Source of the DNA: Streptomyces sp. NBC_01298
Lineage (GTDB): Bacteria > Actinomycetota > Actinomycetes > Streptomycetales > Streptomycetaceae
DNA: 64,000 bases
Assembly (NCBI RefSeq): GCF_035978755.1
Contig: NZ_CP108414.1
Location: 7,378,001 to 7,442,000, forward strand
Reading direction: 5' to 3'
Numbering within the stretch: position 1 is the first letter of the stretch; each line of letters opens with the position of its first letter. The position numbers were made by a program, and so were the translations under genes. Shown in pieces: positions 50,811-58,930 of the stretch. The notes beneath the pieces are model-generated. The model did not search any database and was not told where the DNA came from. It saw only the letters and a program-made list of their open reading frames with translations.

Positions 50811-52193
50811 ATGACCATCCCGCTACTCCTGCTCGTGGCGGCATTCGCCCTGATCCTCGCCAACGGTTTCTTCGTGGCAGCCGAATTCGGCCTCGTCACC
50901 GTCGAGAGACCCGAGGCCGAACGCGCCGCGGCCGAGGGCGACCGCCGTGCCCGCACGGTCGTCGCAGCCCTTCGGGAGCTGTCCTTCCAGCTCTCCGGCA
51001 CCCAGCTCGGCATCACCATCACCTCCCTCGTGGTCGGCATGCTCGCCGAGCCCGCCCTCGCCGCCCTGCTGGCCGGGCCGCTCGAAGCGACCGGCCTCCC
51101 CAAGGGCGCCGTCCCCGGTGCCGCCGTCGTCATCGGCATGCTGCTCGCCTCCGCCGTCCAGATGGTCGTCGGCGAGCTCGTCCCGAAGAACTGGGCCGTC
51201 TCCCGGCCGCTCCAGGTGGCCCGTTTCGTGGCCGGCCCGCAGCACGTCTTCTCCCGGGTGTTCCGGCCGGTCATCGCGGGCCTCAACGCCGTCGCCAACC
51301 GGCTCGTCCGGGCGCTCGGCGTAGAGCCCACCGACGAGATGGCCTCCGCCCGCACCCCCGGCGAGCTGGTCTCCCTGGTCCGTCACTCGGCCCAGGCCGG
51401 CGCCCTGGAACAGGACACCGCCGACCTCTTCGTACGGACCATTTCGCTGGGCGAACTCACGGCGCAGCTGGTCATGACCCCCCGGGTCAAGGTCAGCGCC
51501 CTGCAGCACACGGCCACCGCGGCCGACGTGCTGAACCTGACCCGCGCCACGGGCCTGTCCCGCTTCCCCGTCTACCGCGAGCGCATCGACGAGATCACCG
51601 GGGTCGTCCACCTCAAGGACGCCCTCGCCGTGCCCGAGTCCGAGCGCGCCCGCACCAGCGTCAGCGGGATCTGCGTGGCCCCGATGCTGGTGCCCGGCTC
51701 CCTGCCGGTGCAGCCGCTGCTGGAACGCCTGCGCAGCGAACAGCCCATGGCCGTGGTCGTCGACGAGTACGGCGGCACCGCCGGGGTCGTCACCCTGGAG
51801 GACATCGTGGAGGAGCTCGTCGGCGAAGTCCGCGACGAGCACGACCTCGCGGAGGACGGCAGCCCCGAACTGGCCGCCGTACCCGCCGAGGACGGCCGCC
51901 CCTCCTGGGAGGCCGACGGGAGCTGCCGCGTGCAGACCCTGCGCCGGATAGGCCTGGAGGTCCCCGAAGGGCCGTACGAGACCGTCGCCGGGCTCGTCGC
52001 CGACCTGCTCGGCCGCATCCCCGCCCCCGGGGACCGCGCCGAACTGCCCGGCTGGAAGCTCTCCGTGCGCCAGGTCCGCCGCTACCGCGCCGAGCGGGTC
52101 CGCCTCGTGCGCACCGCTCCCGAGGGACTCGGCCCCGACCGGCTCGGTTCGGTACCCGCCCCCGCCGAACTGGCACAGGTGGGTGGCCGGTGA
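50811..52193 (+). CDS. CNNM/CorC-family membrane protein with CBS pair and CorC/HlyC domain
   Basis: 460 aa. The N-terminal DUF21/CNNM membrane domain (about 1-190) has FALILANGFFVAAEFGLVTV and VVGELVPKNWAVSRP. A CBS pair follows (about 210-335: VMTPRVKVSALQ, VVVDEYGGTAGVVTLEDI). The C-terminal CorC_HlyC domain (about 350-435) has WEADGSCRVQTLRRIG. Such proteins export magnesium or related cations in characterised relatives; the hemolysin name is historical. It is the first of two coupled paralogues. Confidence 0.9.
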   Translation: MTIPLLLLVAAFALILANGFFVAAEFGLVTVERPEAERAAAEGDRRARTVVAALRELSFQLSGTQLGITITSLVVGMLAEPALAALLAGPLEATGLPKGAVPGAAVVIGMLLASAVQMVVGELVPKNWAVSRPLQVARFVAGPQHVFSRVFRPVIAGLNAVANRLVRALGVEPTDEMASARTPGELVSLVRHSAQAGALEQDTADLFVRTISLGELTAQLVMTPRVKVSALQHTATAADVLNLTRATGLSRFPVYRERIDEITGVVHLKDALAVPESERARTSVSGICVAPMLVPGSLPVQPLLERLRSEQPMAVVVDEYGGTAGVVTLEDIVEELVGEVRDEHDLAEDGSPELAAVPAEDGRPSWEADGSCRVQTLRRIGLEVPEGPYETVAGLVADLLGRIPAPGDRAELPGWKLSVRQVRRYRAERVRLVRTAPEGLGPDRLGSVPAPAELAQVGGR

Positions 52194-53233
52194 ACGCGCT
52201 CCAACTCCTGTTCGCCCTGCTCCTCGTCCTGGCCAACGGCTTCTTCGTCGGCGCCGAGTTCGCACTCGTCTCCGTCCGCCGCAGCCAGATCGAACCCCTG
52301 GCGGCCGGCTCCAAGCGGGCCCGCCAGGTGCTCCACGGCCTGGAGAACCTGCCGCGCATGATGGCCGCCGCGCAGTTCGGCATCACCATGTGCTCGCTCA
52401 CCCTCGGCGCCGTGGCCGAACCCACCGTGGCCCGGCTCCTGGAGCCCGTCTTCCACGCCGCCCACGTGCCCGAAGGCCTGATCCACCCGCTGGGCTACGC
52501 GGTGGCCCTCACCGCGGTGATCTTCCTGCACCTGGTCATCGGCGAGATGGTCCCCAAGAACCTCGCCATGGCCGCCCCCGAGAAGACGGCCCTGTGGTTC
52601 AGCCCGGGCCTGGTCGCCTTCGCACGGGTCTGCGGACCGGTCACCACGGCCCTGGGCGCCTGCGCCACCCTGATCCTGCGGCTCTTCAAGGTGGAGCCCA
52701 AGGACGAGGTCGAGGCCGTCTACACCTCCGCCCAGCTCGGCCGCCTGCTCAAGGACTCCCGGCAGGCCGGTCTCCTGGAGCCGGTCGAGCAGGAGCGCCT
52801 GGAGGACGCGCTGGAACTGGGCAGCCGCCCGGTCACCGACGTCCTCCTCGCCCCGGACCGGCTGGTCACGGTCGGCCCGGCCGTCACCCCGCGCCAGATC
52901 GAGCAGCTGACGGTCCGCACCGGATACTCCCGGTTCCCCGTCCGCACCGAGACCGGTGCCTTCATGGGCTACCTGCACGTGAAGGACGTCCTGGACCTGG
53001 AGGACCGGGAACGGGCCGTGCCCCAGCGGGTCTGGCGCCGGATGACCACGGTCTGCTCCACGCTCCCGCTGGACGACGCCCTGACGGTGATGCGCCGCGA
53101 CGCGACGCACCTGGCGCAGGTCGCCGATCCCTCGGGCCGGGTCCTGGGCCTGGTCGCGATGGAGGACGTACTGGAAACCCTGGTCGGCGAGGTCCGCGAC
53201 CCCGCGCACCGGGGGTACGCGCGGAGCGCGTAG
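52190..53233 (+). CDS. Second CNNM/CorC-family membrane protein, lacking the C-terminal CorC/HlyC domain
   Basis: 347 aa. The GTG start overlaps the first paralogue's stop by 4 nt. The CNNM domain shows LVLANGFFVGAEFALVSVR and VIGEMVPKNLAMAAPEK. A CBS pair follows (about 205-340: VTDVLLAPDRLVTV, LHVKDVLDLEDRE, LGLVAMEDVLETLVGEV). The protein stops soon after the second CBS and lacks the CorC_HlyC domain of its neighbour. Such pairs may form heterodimers. Cation transport is the family expectation. Confidence 0.9.
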   Translation: MNALQLLFALLLVLANGFFVGAEFALVSVRRSQIEPLAAGSKRARQVLHGLENLPRMMAAAQFGITMCSLTLGAVAEPTVARLLEPVFHAAHVPEGLIHPLGYAVALTAVIFLHLVIGEMVPKNLAMAAPEKTALWFSPGLVAFARVCGPVTTALGACATLILRLFKVEPKDEVEAVYTSAQLGRLLKDSRQAGLLEPVEQERLEDALELGSRPVTDVLLAPDRLVTVGPAVTPRQIEQLTVRTGYSRFPVRTETGAFMGYLHVKDVLDLEDRERAVPQRVWRRMTTVCSTLPLDDALTVMRRDATHLAQVADPSGRVLGLVAMEDVLETLVGEVRDPAHRGYARSA

Positions 53234-53239
53234 GAGGTC

Positions 53240-53286
53240 CCGGAGGGGTTGGATGTGCCGCTGCGCGGCACATCCAACCCCTCCGG
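53240..53286 (+). terminator. 21-bp perfect hairpin terminator after the CNNM/CorC pair
   Basis: 53240-53260 pairs perfectly with 53266-53286 around a 5-nt CTGCG loop, 7 nt after the stop codon. The right arm is part of repeat module B. Confidence 0.88.
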
Positions 53287-53348
53287 CGTTTGAGGAGCGG
53301 TGTCTGGGGCGCGGAGCCCCAGGGAACGGTGGAAAGGCGGGTAGGGGA
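53271..53348. repeat. Modular intergenic repeat, copy 2 (module B and inverted module A)
   Basis: Module B (ATCCAACCCCTCCGGCGTTT, from 53272) is followed by a CTGGGGC-GCGGA-GCCCCAG hairpin (53304-53322) and inverted module A (GAACGGTGGAAAGGCGGGTA and onward, 53324-53348). It fills the gap between two convergent genes. Confidence 0.75.
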
Positions 53349-53364
53349 CGGCTCCGCGCAGCGG

Positions 53365-55317
53365 CTACAGCGGCGGCGGCTCCGGCCGCTCCTGCGGGCC
53401 GCGGCCCGAGAGGACCTCCCCGTAGGCCTGCATCAGGTCCGCCAGCCGCAGGGTGGAGAGGTCCTCCCGGGACGGATCACCGGTGAAGCCCGACAGCCGC
53501 AGGTCCCGGTACGCGCAGCTCTTCTCGTACAGCGTGCGCAGGAACCGCCCGTTGCCCAGCTCGTCGATCCACCCCTGCTCCACGACGTGCCCGCTGATGC
53601 TCCGCAGCTCCTCCAGCGCCTCCTCGTCCCACCGGTCCCCGTTGGCGTCGGCCAGCACCCCGCCGATCGAGGTGAGTTCCAGCGGCCGGTAGCTGGGGAA
53701 GTCCACCCGCGTGGTGAACCGCGAGGACAGCCCCGGATTCGTGGCGAGCAGCCGGTCCATCCCCGCCGGGTAGCCCGCGAGGATCACGACCAGGTGGTCC
53801 CGGTTGTCCTCCGCCCGCTTCAGCAGCACCTGCAGGGCCTCGTCCCCGTACGCGTCGCCCTTGCTGTAGCCGGAGTTGGAGAGGCTGTACGCCTCATCGA
53901 CGAACAGCACCCCGCCGATCGCCGAGTCGATCAGCTCGTTCGCCTTCACGGCGGTCTGCCCGAGGAACTCGCCGACCAGGTCCGCGCGCCCGGCTTCGAC
54001 GAGGTGGTCGCCGCCGAGCAGGCCCAGCGCGTAGAAGACCCGCCCCAGGATCCGCGCCACCGTGGTCTTGCCGGTGCCCGAAGGCCCGGAGAAGACGAAG
54101 TGCCGTTTCGGCGGCTGCACCGGCAGTCCCTGACCCGTCCGCAGCCTGGCCATGTGCAGCTGCGCGGAGAGCGCCTTCACCTGCCGTTTGACCGGCTCCA
54201 GGCCCACCATCCGCTCCAGCTCCGCGAGCGCCTCGGCCAGCGCCGCCGGATCCGCCGGTCCGGCAGGCAGTTCCACGGGTCCGGGCTGCGCGGGCAGCGA
54301 GGCCTTGTGCCGTACCCCGGCGGGCAGCCCCGCCCCGGGCCCCGGGGCTCCCGGGCCGTGCCGCGGCTCCGGCGGGTCGGCCGCCGCGAGCGGGTCCGTG
54401 TCCGGCTGTCCGTCGGCGGCGATCCCCTGGACCGGACCGCCGCCGCCCAGGGCCACCGCCGCGAAGTCCCCGCCCGACGGTGCCGGTCCGTGCCCGCCGA
54501 CGGCCTCGTAGCCGGCGCCGCTCGCGTACCCGGCCAGGCCGTCGGCGTCCTCGCTGTCCTCGATGGCCGTCAGCCGGGCCGCCGTGTCCATGAACGCCGG
54601 GTCCACCCGGTGCACCGCCCGGTACAGCGGCAGGGCCGCGGCGCTGCGCCCGGTCCCCTCGTGCGCCCGCGCCAGCCAGTACCGCAGCTCCTTGCGCTGG
54701 GGCTGCTCGCTGCGGCAGCGCATCAGCGAGGCCGACAGCAGCGGCTCGGCCTGCCCGTACATCTCCAGCCGGACCCGGGCCATCCCGCCGAACAGACCCG
54801 CCTCGATGCCCAGGAGCGGATCGTCGACCAGCGATTCGGTGGAGCGGACCAGCTGCTCCCAGTCCTTGACCAAGTAGGCCCGGCAGGCGTGCAGGAAGCG
54901 CACCTGCGGGTCGGTGTCCACGGGCGGCAGGGCCGCCAGCGCCTGGTCCAGCTCGGGGACGTGACGTCCGTCCAGCCAGTGCGAGGCGTGCGCCAGCAGC
55001 AGGTCCCGCCGGGTCTCCAGGACCGGCTGCACCCACCAGCCCAGCCAGTACCAGGAGTTCAGCGTCCGCCGGTGGCGGGCCCGCTGCTCCCCGAACCGGT
55101 CCCGGTGGGCGTACATGCGCAATAACGCGTTCGTGGTGTCGACGCGGAGCGCGTGCAGCCCGAGCCAGGCGTCGGCCATGGCGGGATCGAGTCGTACGGC
55201 CGCCCGGAACTCCTCCTCGGCCTGCGGGTAGGCGCCCATCGTGCAGGCGTCCACTCCTCGCAGCCAGGCGAGTTCGGCCGGGGCGTGCGCGCTGCTGCCG
55301 TGCGCGGCGAAGTCCAT
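53365..55317 (-). CDS. CbbX/EccA-like AAA+ ATPase with N-terminal TPR region; contains a TTA codon
   Basis: 650 aa from ATG 55317; an in-frame GTG four codons upstream is less likely. Residues 1-250 form TPR-like helices (TMGAYPQAEEEFRAAVRLDP). A Gly/Pro-rich linker follows. The AAA+ domain (about 365-600) has Walker A FSGPSGTGKTTVARI, Walker B GGVLFVDEAYSLS and the arginine-finger region NPGLSSRFTTRVDFPSY. This is the architecture of EccA of type VII secretion and CbbX-type chaperones. No ESX genes are nearby. Codon 65 is TTA (55123-55125), so translation should need the bldA tRNA. The client protein is unknown. Confidence 0.85.
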   Translation of the reverse strand: MDFAAHGSSAHAPAELAWLRGVDACTMGAYPQAEEEFRAAVRLDPAMADAWLGLHALRVDTTNALLRMYAHRDRFGEQRARHRRTLNSWYWLGWWVQPVLETRRDLLLAHASHWLDGRHVPELDQALAALPPVDTDPQVRFLHACRAYLVKDWEQLVRSTESLVDDPLLGIEAGLFGGMARVRLEMYGQAEPLLSASLMRCRSEQPQRKELRYWLARAHEGTGRSAAALPLYRAVHRVDPAFMDTAARLTAIEDSEDADGLAGYASGAGYEAVGGHGPAPSGGDFAAVALGGGGPVQGIAADGQPDTDPLAAADPPEPRHGPGAPGPGAGLPAGVRHKASLPAQPGPVELPAGPADPAALAEALAELERMVGLEPVKRQVKALSAQLHMARLRTGQGLPVQPPKRHFVFSGPSGTGKTTVARILGRVFYALGLLGGDHLVEAGRADLVGEFLGQTAVKANELIDSAIGGVLFVDEAYSLSNSGYSKGDAYGDEALQVLLKRAEDNRDHLVVILAGYPAGMDRLLATNPGLSSRFTTRVDFPSYRPLELTSIGGVLADANGDRWDEEALEELRSISGHVVEQGWIDELGNGRFLRTLYEKSCAYRDLRLSGFTGDPSREDLSTLRLADLMQAYGEVLSGRGPQERPEPPPL

Positions 55318-55716
55318 CACATCCCCCACAAGCGTGCCCCCGTGGTGCCCAGCAACCCCCGCGACGCATACGCGAGTTGTCCCTGCGCCGATGAAATCAG
55401 GGGTGCATCGTACCTGCGGTTACGCACCTTACGTAGGGTGCGTCGAAGACCTGCCGGGTGCACATCCGAGTCGTCCAGGGTGACGCACGGTGATGATTTC
55501 GCCGGAATGGGCCCCGTGCGACGCCGCGAAGAAGGAGTGCCGGGCGGTACTTCGAGGGGGATCGGCGACGACACGAAGCCCCCGATCACGGGGGAACAAT
55601 CGGGGGCTCCGCGTCCGCGGCGGCCGGTGAGGGCCGCCTCTTCAGAACGTAAGGCCGTCCCCGCCCCGGGTCAAGGAGCCGGGAAGCACCCGCGGAGGGA
55701 CCCGTCCCCCCGCCCT
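55318..55716. other. 399-nt intergenic region with two stem-loops, possible small RNA
   Basis: No convincing ORF. Hairpin 1: CGCACCTT-ACGT-AGGGTGCG (55423-55442). Hairpin 2: AGCCCCCGAT (55577-55586) with ATCGGGGGCT (55599-55608), a perfect 10-bp stem. The region should hold the promoter of the AAA+ gene (minus). A plus-strand transcript starting near 55340-55420 and ending at hairpin 2 is possible. Confidence 0.4.
55577..55608. terminator. Hairpin, terminator-like
   Basis: A perfect 10-bp stem with a 12-nt loop. It lies about 110 nt beyond the stop of the uridine-kinase-like gene (minus) and could end that transcript or a plus-strand small RNA. Confidence 0.55.
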
Positions 55717-56361
55717 TCAGGCCTGGGGCACCCCGTCACCCTCAGTCACTTTCACGCCGGTTTCCGCCGCCCCGGCAGCCCCGGAAGTCCACTCGTATCC
55801 CGTACTGCTCTGTCGCACCAGGGTGTCCGCGAAGGGGCGCGAAGGGTCATCCGAGAAGTGCGCGAGCTCCGCGCGCTCCCATCCGTCCCAGAAGTCGGAC
55901 AGTTCGCGCCCGTCCCGGTCGCGCCCGCGCCCCCAGGACTTCGCACGCGGGGTCTCCATCCACAGCAGCCGCGCCAGGTGCGGGCGCAGGGCGCGCCGTC
56001 CGGCACCTACCCCCTCGACCAACAGCACCGGACCGGGCTCCAGCACCCGTTCCGGACCGAACCGCCGCTCGACCCAGTCGTACGGAGCCCAGTGCGCGGC
56101 CCGCCCCGCGGCGAGCGGCTCCAGCACCTGCGCGCGCAGCCGCCCCACCCAGCCGAACAGCTCCTCATGGGTGGCCACATCGTCCAGCCGCAGCACGGGA
56201 ACCCCACCCAGCGCCTCGGCGAGCGCCCCGGCGAAGGTGGTCTTCCCGGACCCGGCGTGCCCGTCGATCCCGACGAGGCGGACGGGTCCGAGGGAGGGCG
56301 GCACGGCGAGGATCTCGCGCGCGAGCGGCCAGAGTGACGAAAGTGACGGCTGAGTCTCCAC
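55717..56361 (-). CDS. Uridine-kinase-like P-loop protein
   Basis: 214 aa. Walker A VGIDGHAGSGKTTFAG lies near residues 30-45. LRLDDVATHEELFGW and VLLVEGVGAGRRALRPHL correspond to the uridine kinase/PRK fold, and DGRELSDFWDGWERAE near the end resembles the lid. Phosphorylation of a small nucleoside-like or sugar substrate is the family activity; the acceptor is not fixed. The C-terminal 40 residues are variable. Single gene. Confidence 0.8.
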   Translation of the reverse strand: METQPSLSSLWPLAREILAVPPSLGPVRLVGIDGHAGSGKTTFAGALAEALGGVPVLRLDDVATHEELFGWVGRLRAQVLEPLAAGRAAHWAPYDWVERRFGPERVLEPGPVLLVEGVGAGRRALRPHLARLLWMETPRAKSWGRGRDRDGRELSDFWDGWERAELAHFSDDPSRPFADTLVRQSSTGYEWTSGAAGAAETGVKVTEGDGVPQA

Positions 56362-56431
56362 GAACCCAGCGTATGGCCTGGGCCATGGGCGCCCTCAGCC
56401 ACCGGCAGCGACCTTGCCGCTGCGCGGGGGA

Positions 56432-56564
56432 GTTCCCCTACCCGCCCTTCGCCCGTTCCCCGGGGCTGCGCCCCGGACCCCCTGGGGCTGGCCCCCGGGA
56501 ACGGCGCCGCACCCGGCAAGGGTCCGGGCGGAGCCCGGGGAACGGTGGAAGGGCGGGTAGGGGA
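56432..56564. repeat. Modular intergenic repeat, copy 3 (two inverted A modules)
   Basis: The 344-nt gap 56362-56705 holds module A (GTTCCCCTACCCGCCCTTCG and onward, 56432-56464) and its inverted copy (CGGGGAACGGTGGAAGGGCG and onward, 56536-56564). Between them are GGGGCTGCGCCCC and CCGGGCGGAGCCCGG hairpins. The whole can fold as one large inverted repeat. No gene was seen. Confidence 0.75.
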
Positions 56565-56705
56565 CCCAGCCCCGTGGGGCCCGCCCCCAGAGGGGGCCGC
56601 GCCCCGTCACCCCGACACGGCGGCCCGGCTTCACGGTCCCGTGGGCGGGAACTGGAAGGGTGGGCGGGAGCCGACCCGCCGCACCGACCCCTGGGGGCCA
56701 CGCCG

Positions 56706-58118
56706 ATGACCGCACCCACACCCCGCCGCGCCCTGCTGGCCGTGGTCCTCGCGGCCGCGACCGCCGCCACCGTCCCCGGCGGTGGCGGCCGAGCCGCCGC
56801 GGCGGAGCCGAAGCCCGCCCCCGGGGGGCCGGGACAGGACACCCCGGCCCCGGCCCCGGAGGGGGCCGCCGCCGGAGCCGCCCGCAAGACGGTGGACAAC
56901 CGGTTCTGGTACTCGTACGCCCACTGGACCGCCGGCCTCCACCAGGGCACCACCGCCATCGGCGGCGCCCGCCCGGGCCTGGAGATCAAGACCCCGACGG
57001 GCCGCAGGGAGTACGCCGACCCGCACACCGGCAAGAAGAGCACCTGGGAGTACGCCACCTGGACCTCCCCGGTCCACGCCTCCACCGTGCCCGCCACCGA
57101 GGCCATCGCCTCCTGGAACGCCCGCACCCCGGCCGGCACCTGGATCCAGATCGAGCTGCGCGGCACCTACACCGACGGCGCCGCCACCCCCTGGTACGTG
57201 ATGGGCCGCTGGGCCGCCGGCGACGGGGACATCCGGCGCACCTCCGTGGACGGGCAGACCGACGGCAAGTCCACCGTCTGGACCGACACCCTCGCCGTGG
57301 ACGCCCCCGCGAGCGGGCTGCGGATCAAGGACTGGCGGCTGCGCCTGACCCTGTACCGCAAGCCCGGCGCGAGCCGCGGCCCCACGGTGTGGCTGGCCGG
57401 CGCCATGGCCTCGGACGTCCCGGACCGGTTCTCGGTCCCGGCGACCGCCGCCTCCGGCGGGGCCCACGAGCTGAAGGTGCCGAGGTACTCGCAGGAGACG
57501 CACGCCGGCCAGTACCCCGAGTACGACAACGGCGGCGAGGCCTGGTGCAGCCCCACCTCCTCGCAGATGATCATCGAGTTCTGGGGCCGCAGGGCCAGCG
57601 CCACGTCCGTGGCCTGGGTCAAGAAGGACTACGCGGACCCGCAGGTCTGCCACGCCGCCCGCTCCACCTACGACGCCGCGTACAAGGGCTGCGGCAACTG
57701 GCCCTTCAACGCCGCCTACGCCGCCACCTACCGCCAGCTCGCGGGGGTCGTCACCCGCCTCGGTTCGCTGGCCGACCTGGAGACCCTGGTCCGGGCCGGC
57801 GTTCCGGTCATCACCTCCCAGTCCTTCACGGCCGAGGAGCTCCCGGGCGCGGGCTACGGCACGGCCGGCCACCTGATGACCGTCATCGGCTTCACCGCCT
57901 CGGGCGACGTGATCGCCAACGACCCGAACTCGGCCGACAACACCGCCGTGCGCCGCGTCTACCGGCGCAGGCAGTTCGAGAACAACTGGCTGCGGACCAA
58001 GCGCCACAACGCGGCGGGCAAGGTCGTCTCCGGCACCGGAGGCGTCTGCTACCTCTACGGTCCGATCCGGCCGAACCCGGCTCAGGTCCTCGCGCTGCGG
58101 GCGGTCGGGGTGCTCTGA
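56706..58118 (+). CDS. Secreted C39-like cysteine peptidase family protein
   Basis: 470 aa from ATG 56706. An N-terminal signal peptide (TPRRALLAVVLAAATAATV) may be Tat-type because of the twin Arg, and is followed by a Pro/Ala spacer. A beta-rich N-terminal domain (about 65-260) precedes a papain-like C39_2 domain with catalytic Cys in EAWCSPTSSQMIIEFWG, His in AGHLMTVIGF and Asn/Asp in IANDPNS. Extra Cys residues (VCHAARST, KGCGNWPF) probably form disulfides. Export and peptidase activity are predicted; the substrate is unknown. It follows an intergenic repeat. Confidence 0.85.
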   Translation: MTAPTPRRALLAVVLAAATAATVPGGGGRAAAAEPKPAPGGPGQDTPAPAPEGAAAGAARKTVDNRFWYSYAHWTAGLHQGTTAIGGARPGLEIKTPTGRREYADPHTGKKSTWEYATWTSPVHASTVPATEAIASWNARTPAGTWIQIELRGTYTDGAATPWYVMGRWAAGDGDIRRTSVDGQTDGKSTVWTDTLAVDAPASGLRIKDWRLRLTLYRKPGASRGPTVWLAGAMASDVPDRFSVPATAASGGAHELKVPRYSQETHAGQYPEYDNGGEAWCSPTSSQMIIEFWGRRASATSVAWVKKDYADPQVCHAARSTYDAAYKGCGNWPFNAAYAATYRQLAGVVTRLGSLADLETLVRAGVPVITSQSFTAEELPGAGYGTAGHLMTVIGFTASGDVIANDPNSADNTAVRRVYRRRQFENNWLRTKRHNAAGKVVSGTGGVCYLYGPIRPNPAQVLALRAVGVL

Positions 58119-58202
58119 GATTTCGCGTTGCCCCGAAAGGCATGTAAGCGCAACATAAAGGGCAAAAGGGCAATAGGAGCTTCTCATAGGAGGCAGCCCG
58201 CC

Positions 58203-58652
58203 ATGACCACCCAACCGAGAATCGAACACCACCCCGACCTCGCTGAGATGCGCTCGCGGTTCGAGCGGGTCACCAGCACTCCGAGTGCCCAGATCGTCGA
58301 GGCGCTGGCCCTGATGACGGGCCTCTACATCGCCGCCTCGCCGTGGATCGCCGGATTCAGCGGGCTCAGCTCGCTGGCGATCAACAACCTGATCGCGGGC
58401 CTGGCGTACTGCCTGTGCATGAGCGGACTCGGCTCCGCTTATGAGCGCACCCACGCCATGGCCTGGACGGCGGTCGGTCTCGCCGCCTGGACGATCGTCG
58501 CGCCCTTCGTCATCTCCGGCGACGTCAGCACCACCCGCACGGTGTGGAGCAACGTCCTCGCCGGCGGTATCGCCCTGTGCCTGGCCCTGGCCATGGCGGG
58601 CATGGCGGGCCGCGACCGCACCACCATGGCGGGACGTGGCCGCACCACCTGA
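58203..58652 (+). CDS. SPW-repeat membrane protein
   Basis: 149 aa with about four hydrophobic helices. The SPW signature appears as YIAASPWIAGFSG; the second half (AWTIVAPFVISG) is a degenerate repeat of it. It has an AGGAGG ribosome site. The N-terminus is cytoplasmic and charged, and the C-terminus carries GRDRTTMAGRGRTT, a short internal duplication. The function of the family is unknown. Confidence 0.85.
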   Translation: MTTQPRIEHHPDLAEMRSRFERVTSTPSAQIVEALALMTGLYIAASPWIAGFSGLSSLAINNLIAGLAYCLCMSGLGSAYERTHAMAWTAVGLAAWTIVAPFVISGDVSTTRTVWSNVLAGGIALCLALAMAGMAGRDRTTMAGRGRTT

Positions 58653-58670
58653 TCCGGCCCGTACGCGCCG

Positions 58671-58710
58671 CTCGCGCCCCCGGTCCGCACCACGCGGCCG
58701 GGGGCGTGAG
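58671..58710 (+). terminator. Hairpin terminator after the SPW gene
   Basis: 58671-58683 pairs with 58698-58710 over 13 bp with a single G-U pair, 18 nt after the stop codon. Confidence 0.78.
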
Positions 58711-58771
58711 ACATGCCACCCGTGACGGTCGTCTCTACCGCGAGGGCCGCCCCCGCTGTCACATTGGAGGC

Positions 58772-58930
58772 ATGACCGCACACAGCGCCGCCCTGACCGC
58801 CCGCGCCCGCAACCTGGTCCGCACCGGCGGACCGGAGGACGATTCCTCCTCCTGGCTGGAGCACGTGCTCGGCTGGACCCTGGTCGTCGTCGTGGCCATG
58901 TTCGTCACCCAGGTCGGCTGGTTCTTCTAA
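58772..58930 (+). CDS. Small single-pass membrane protein (possibly SCO1431 family)
   Basis: 52 aa. The ATG has TGGAGG directly upstream. The N-terminus is polar and basic; residues about 29-52 are one hydrophobic helix (LEHVLGWTLVVVVAMFVTQV then GWFF). It resembles the short SCO1431-type membrane proteins of Streptomyces, from memory. Its last 26 nt overlap the convergent gene at 58905. Function unknown. Confidence 0.65.
   Translation: MTAHSAALTARARNLVRTGGPEDDSSSWLEHVLGWTLVVVVAMFVTQVGWFF

Noticed and set aside
50811..53233. Hemolysin genes
   Set aside because: The hemolysin label for CNNM/CorC proteins is historical; the domains are membrane, CBS and CorC modules.
53365..55317. A type VII secretion locus
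   Set aside because: Only the EccA-like ATPase is present; no EccB-E, WXG100 or mycosin genes are in the window.
55577..55608. A tRNA-like fold
   Set aside because: It is a single hairpin with no cloverleaf arms, anticodon loop or CCA-adjacent acceptor stem.
56334..56705. An N-terminal extension of the C39-like peptidase
   Set aside because: The frame passes through intergenic repeat copy 3, and the signal peptide begins at ATG 56706.
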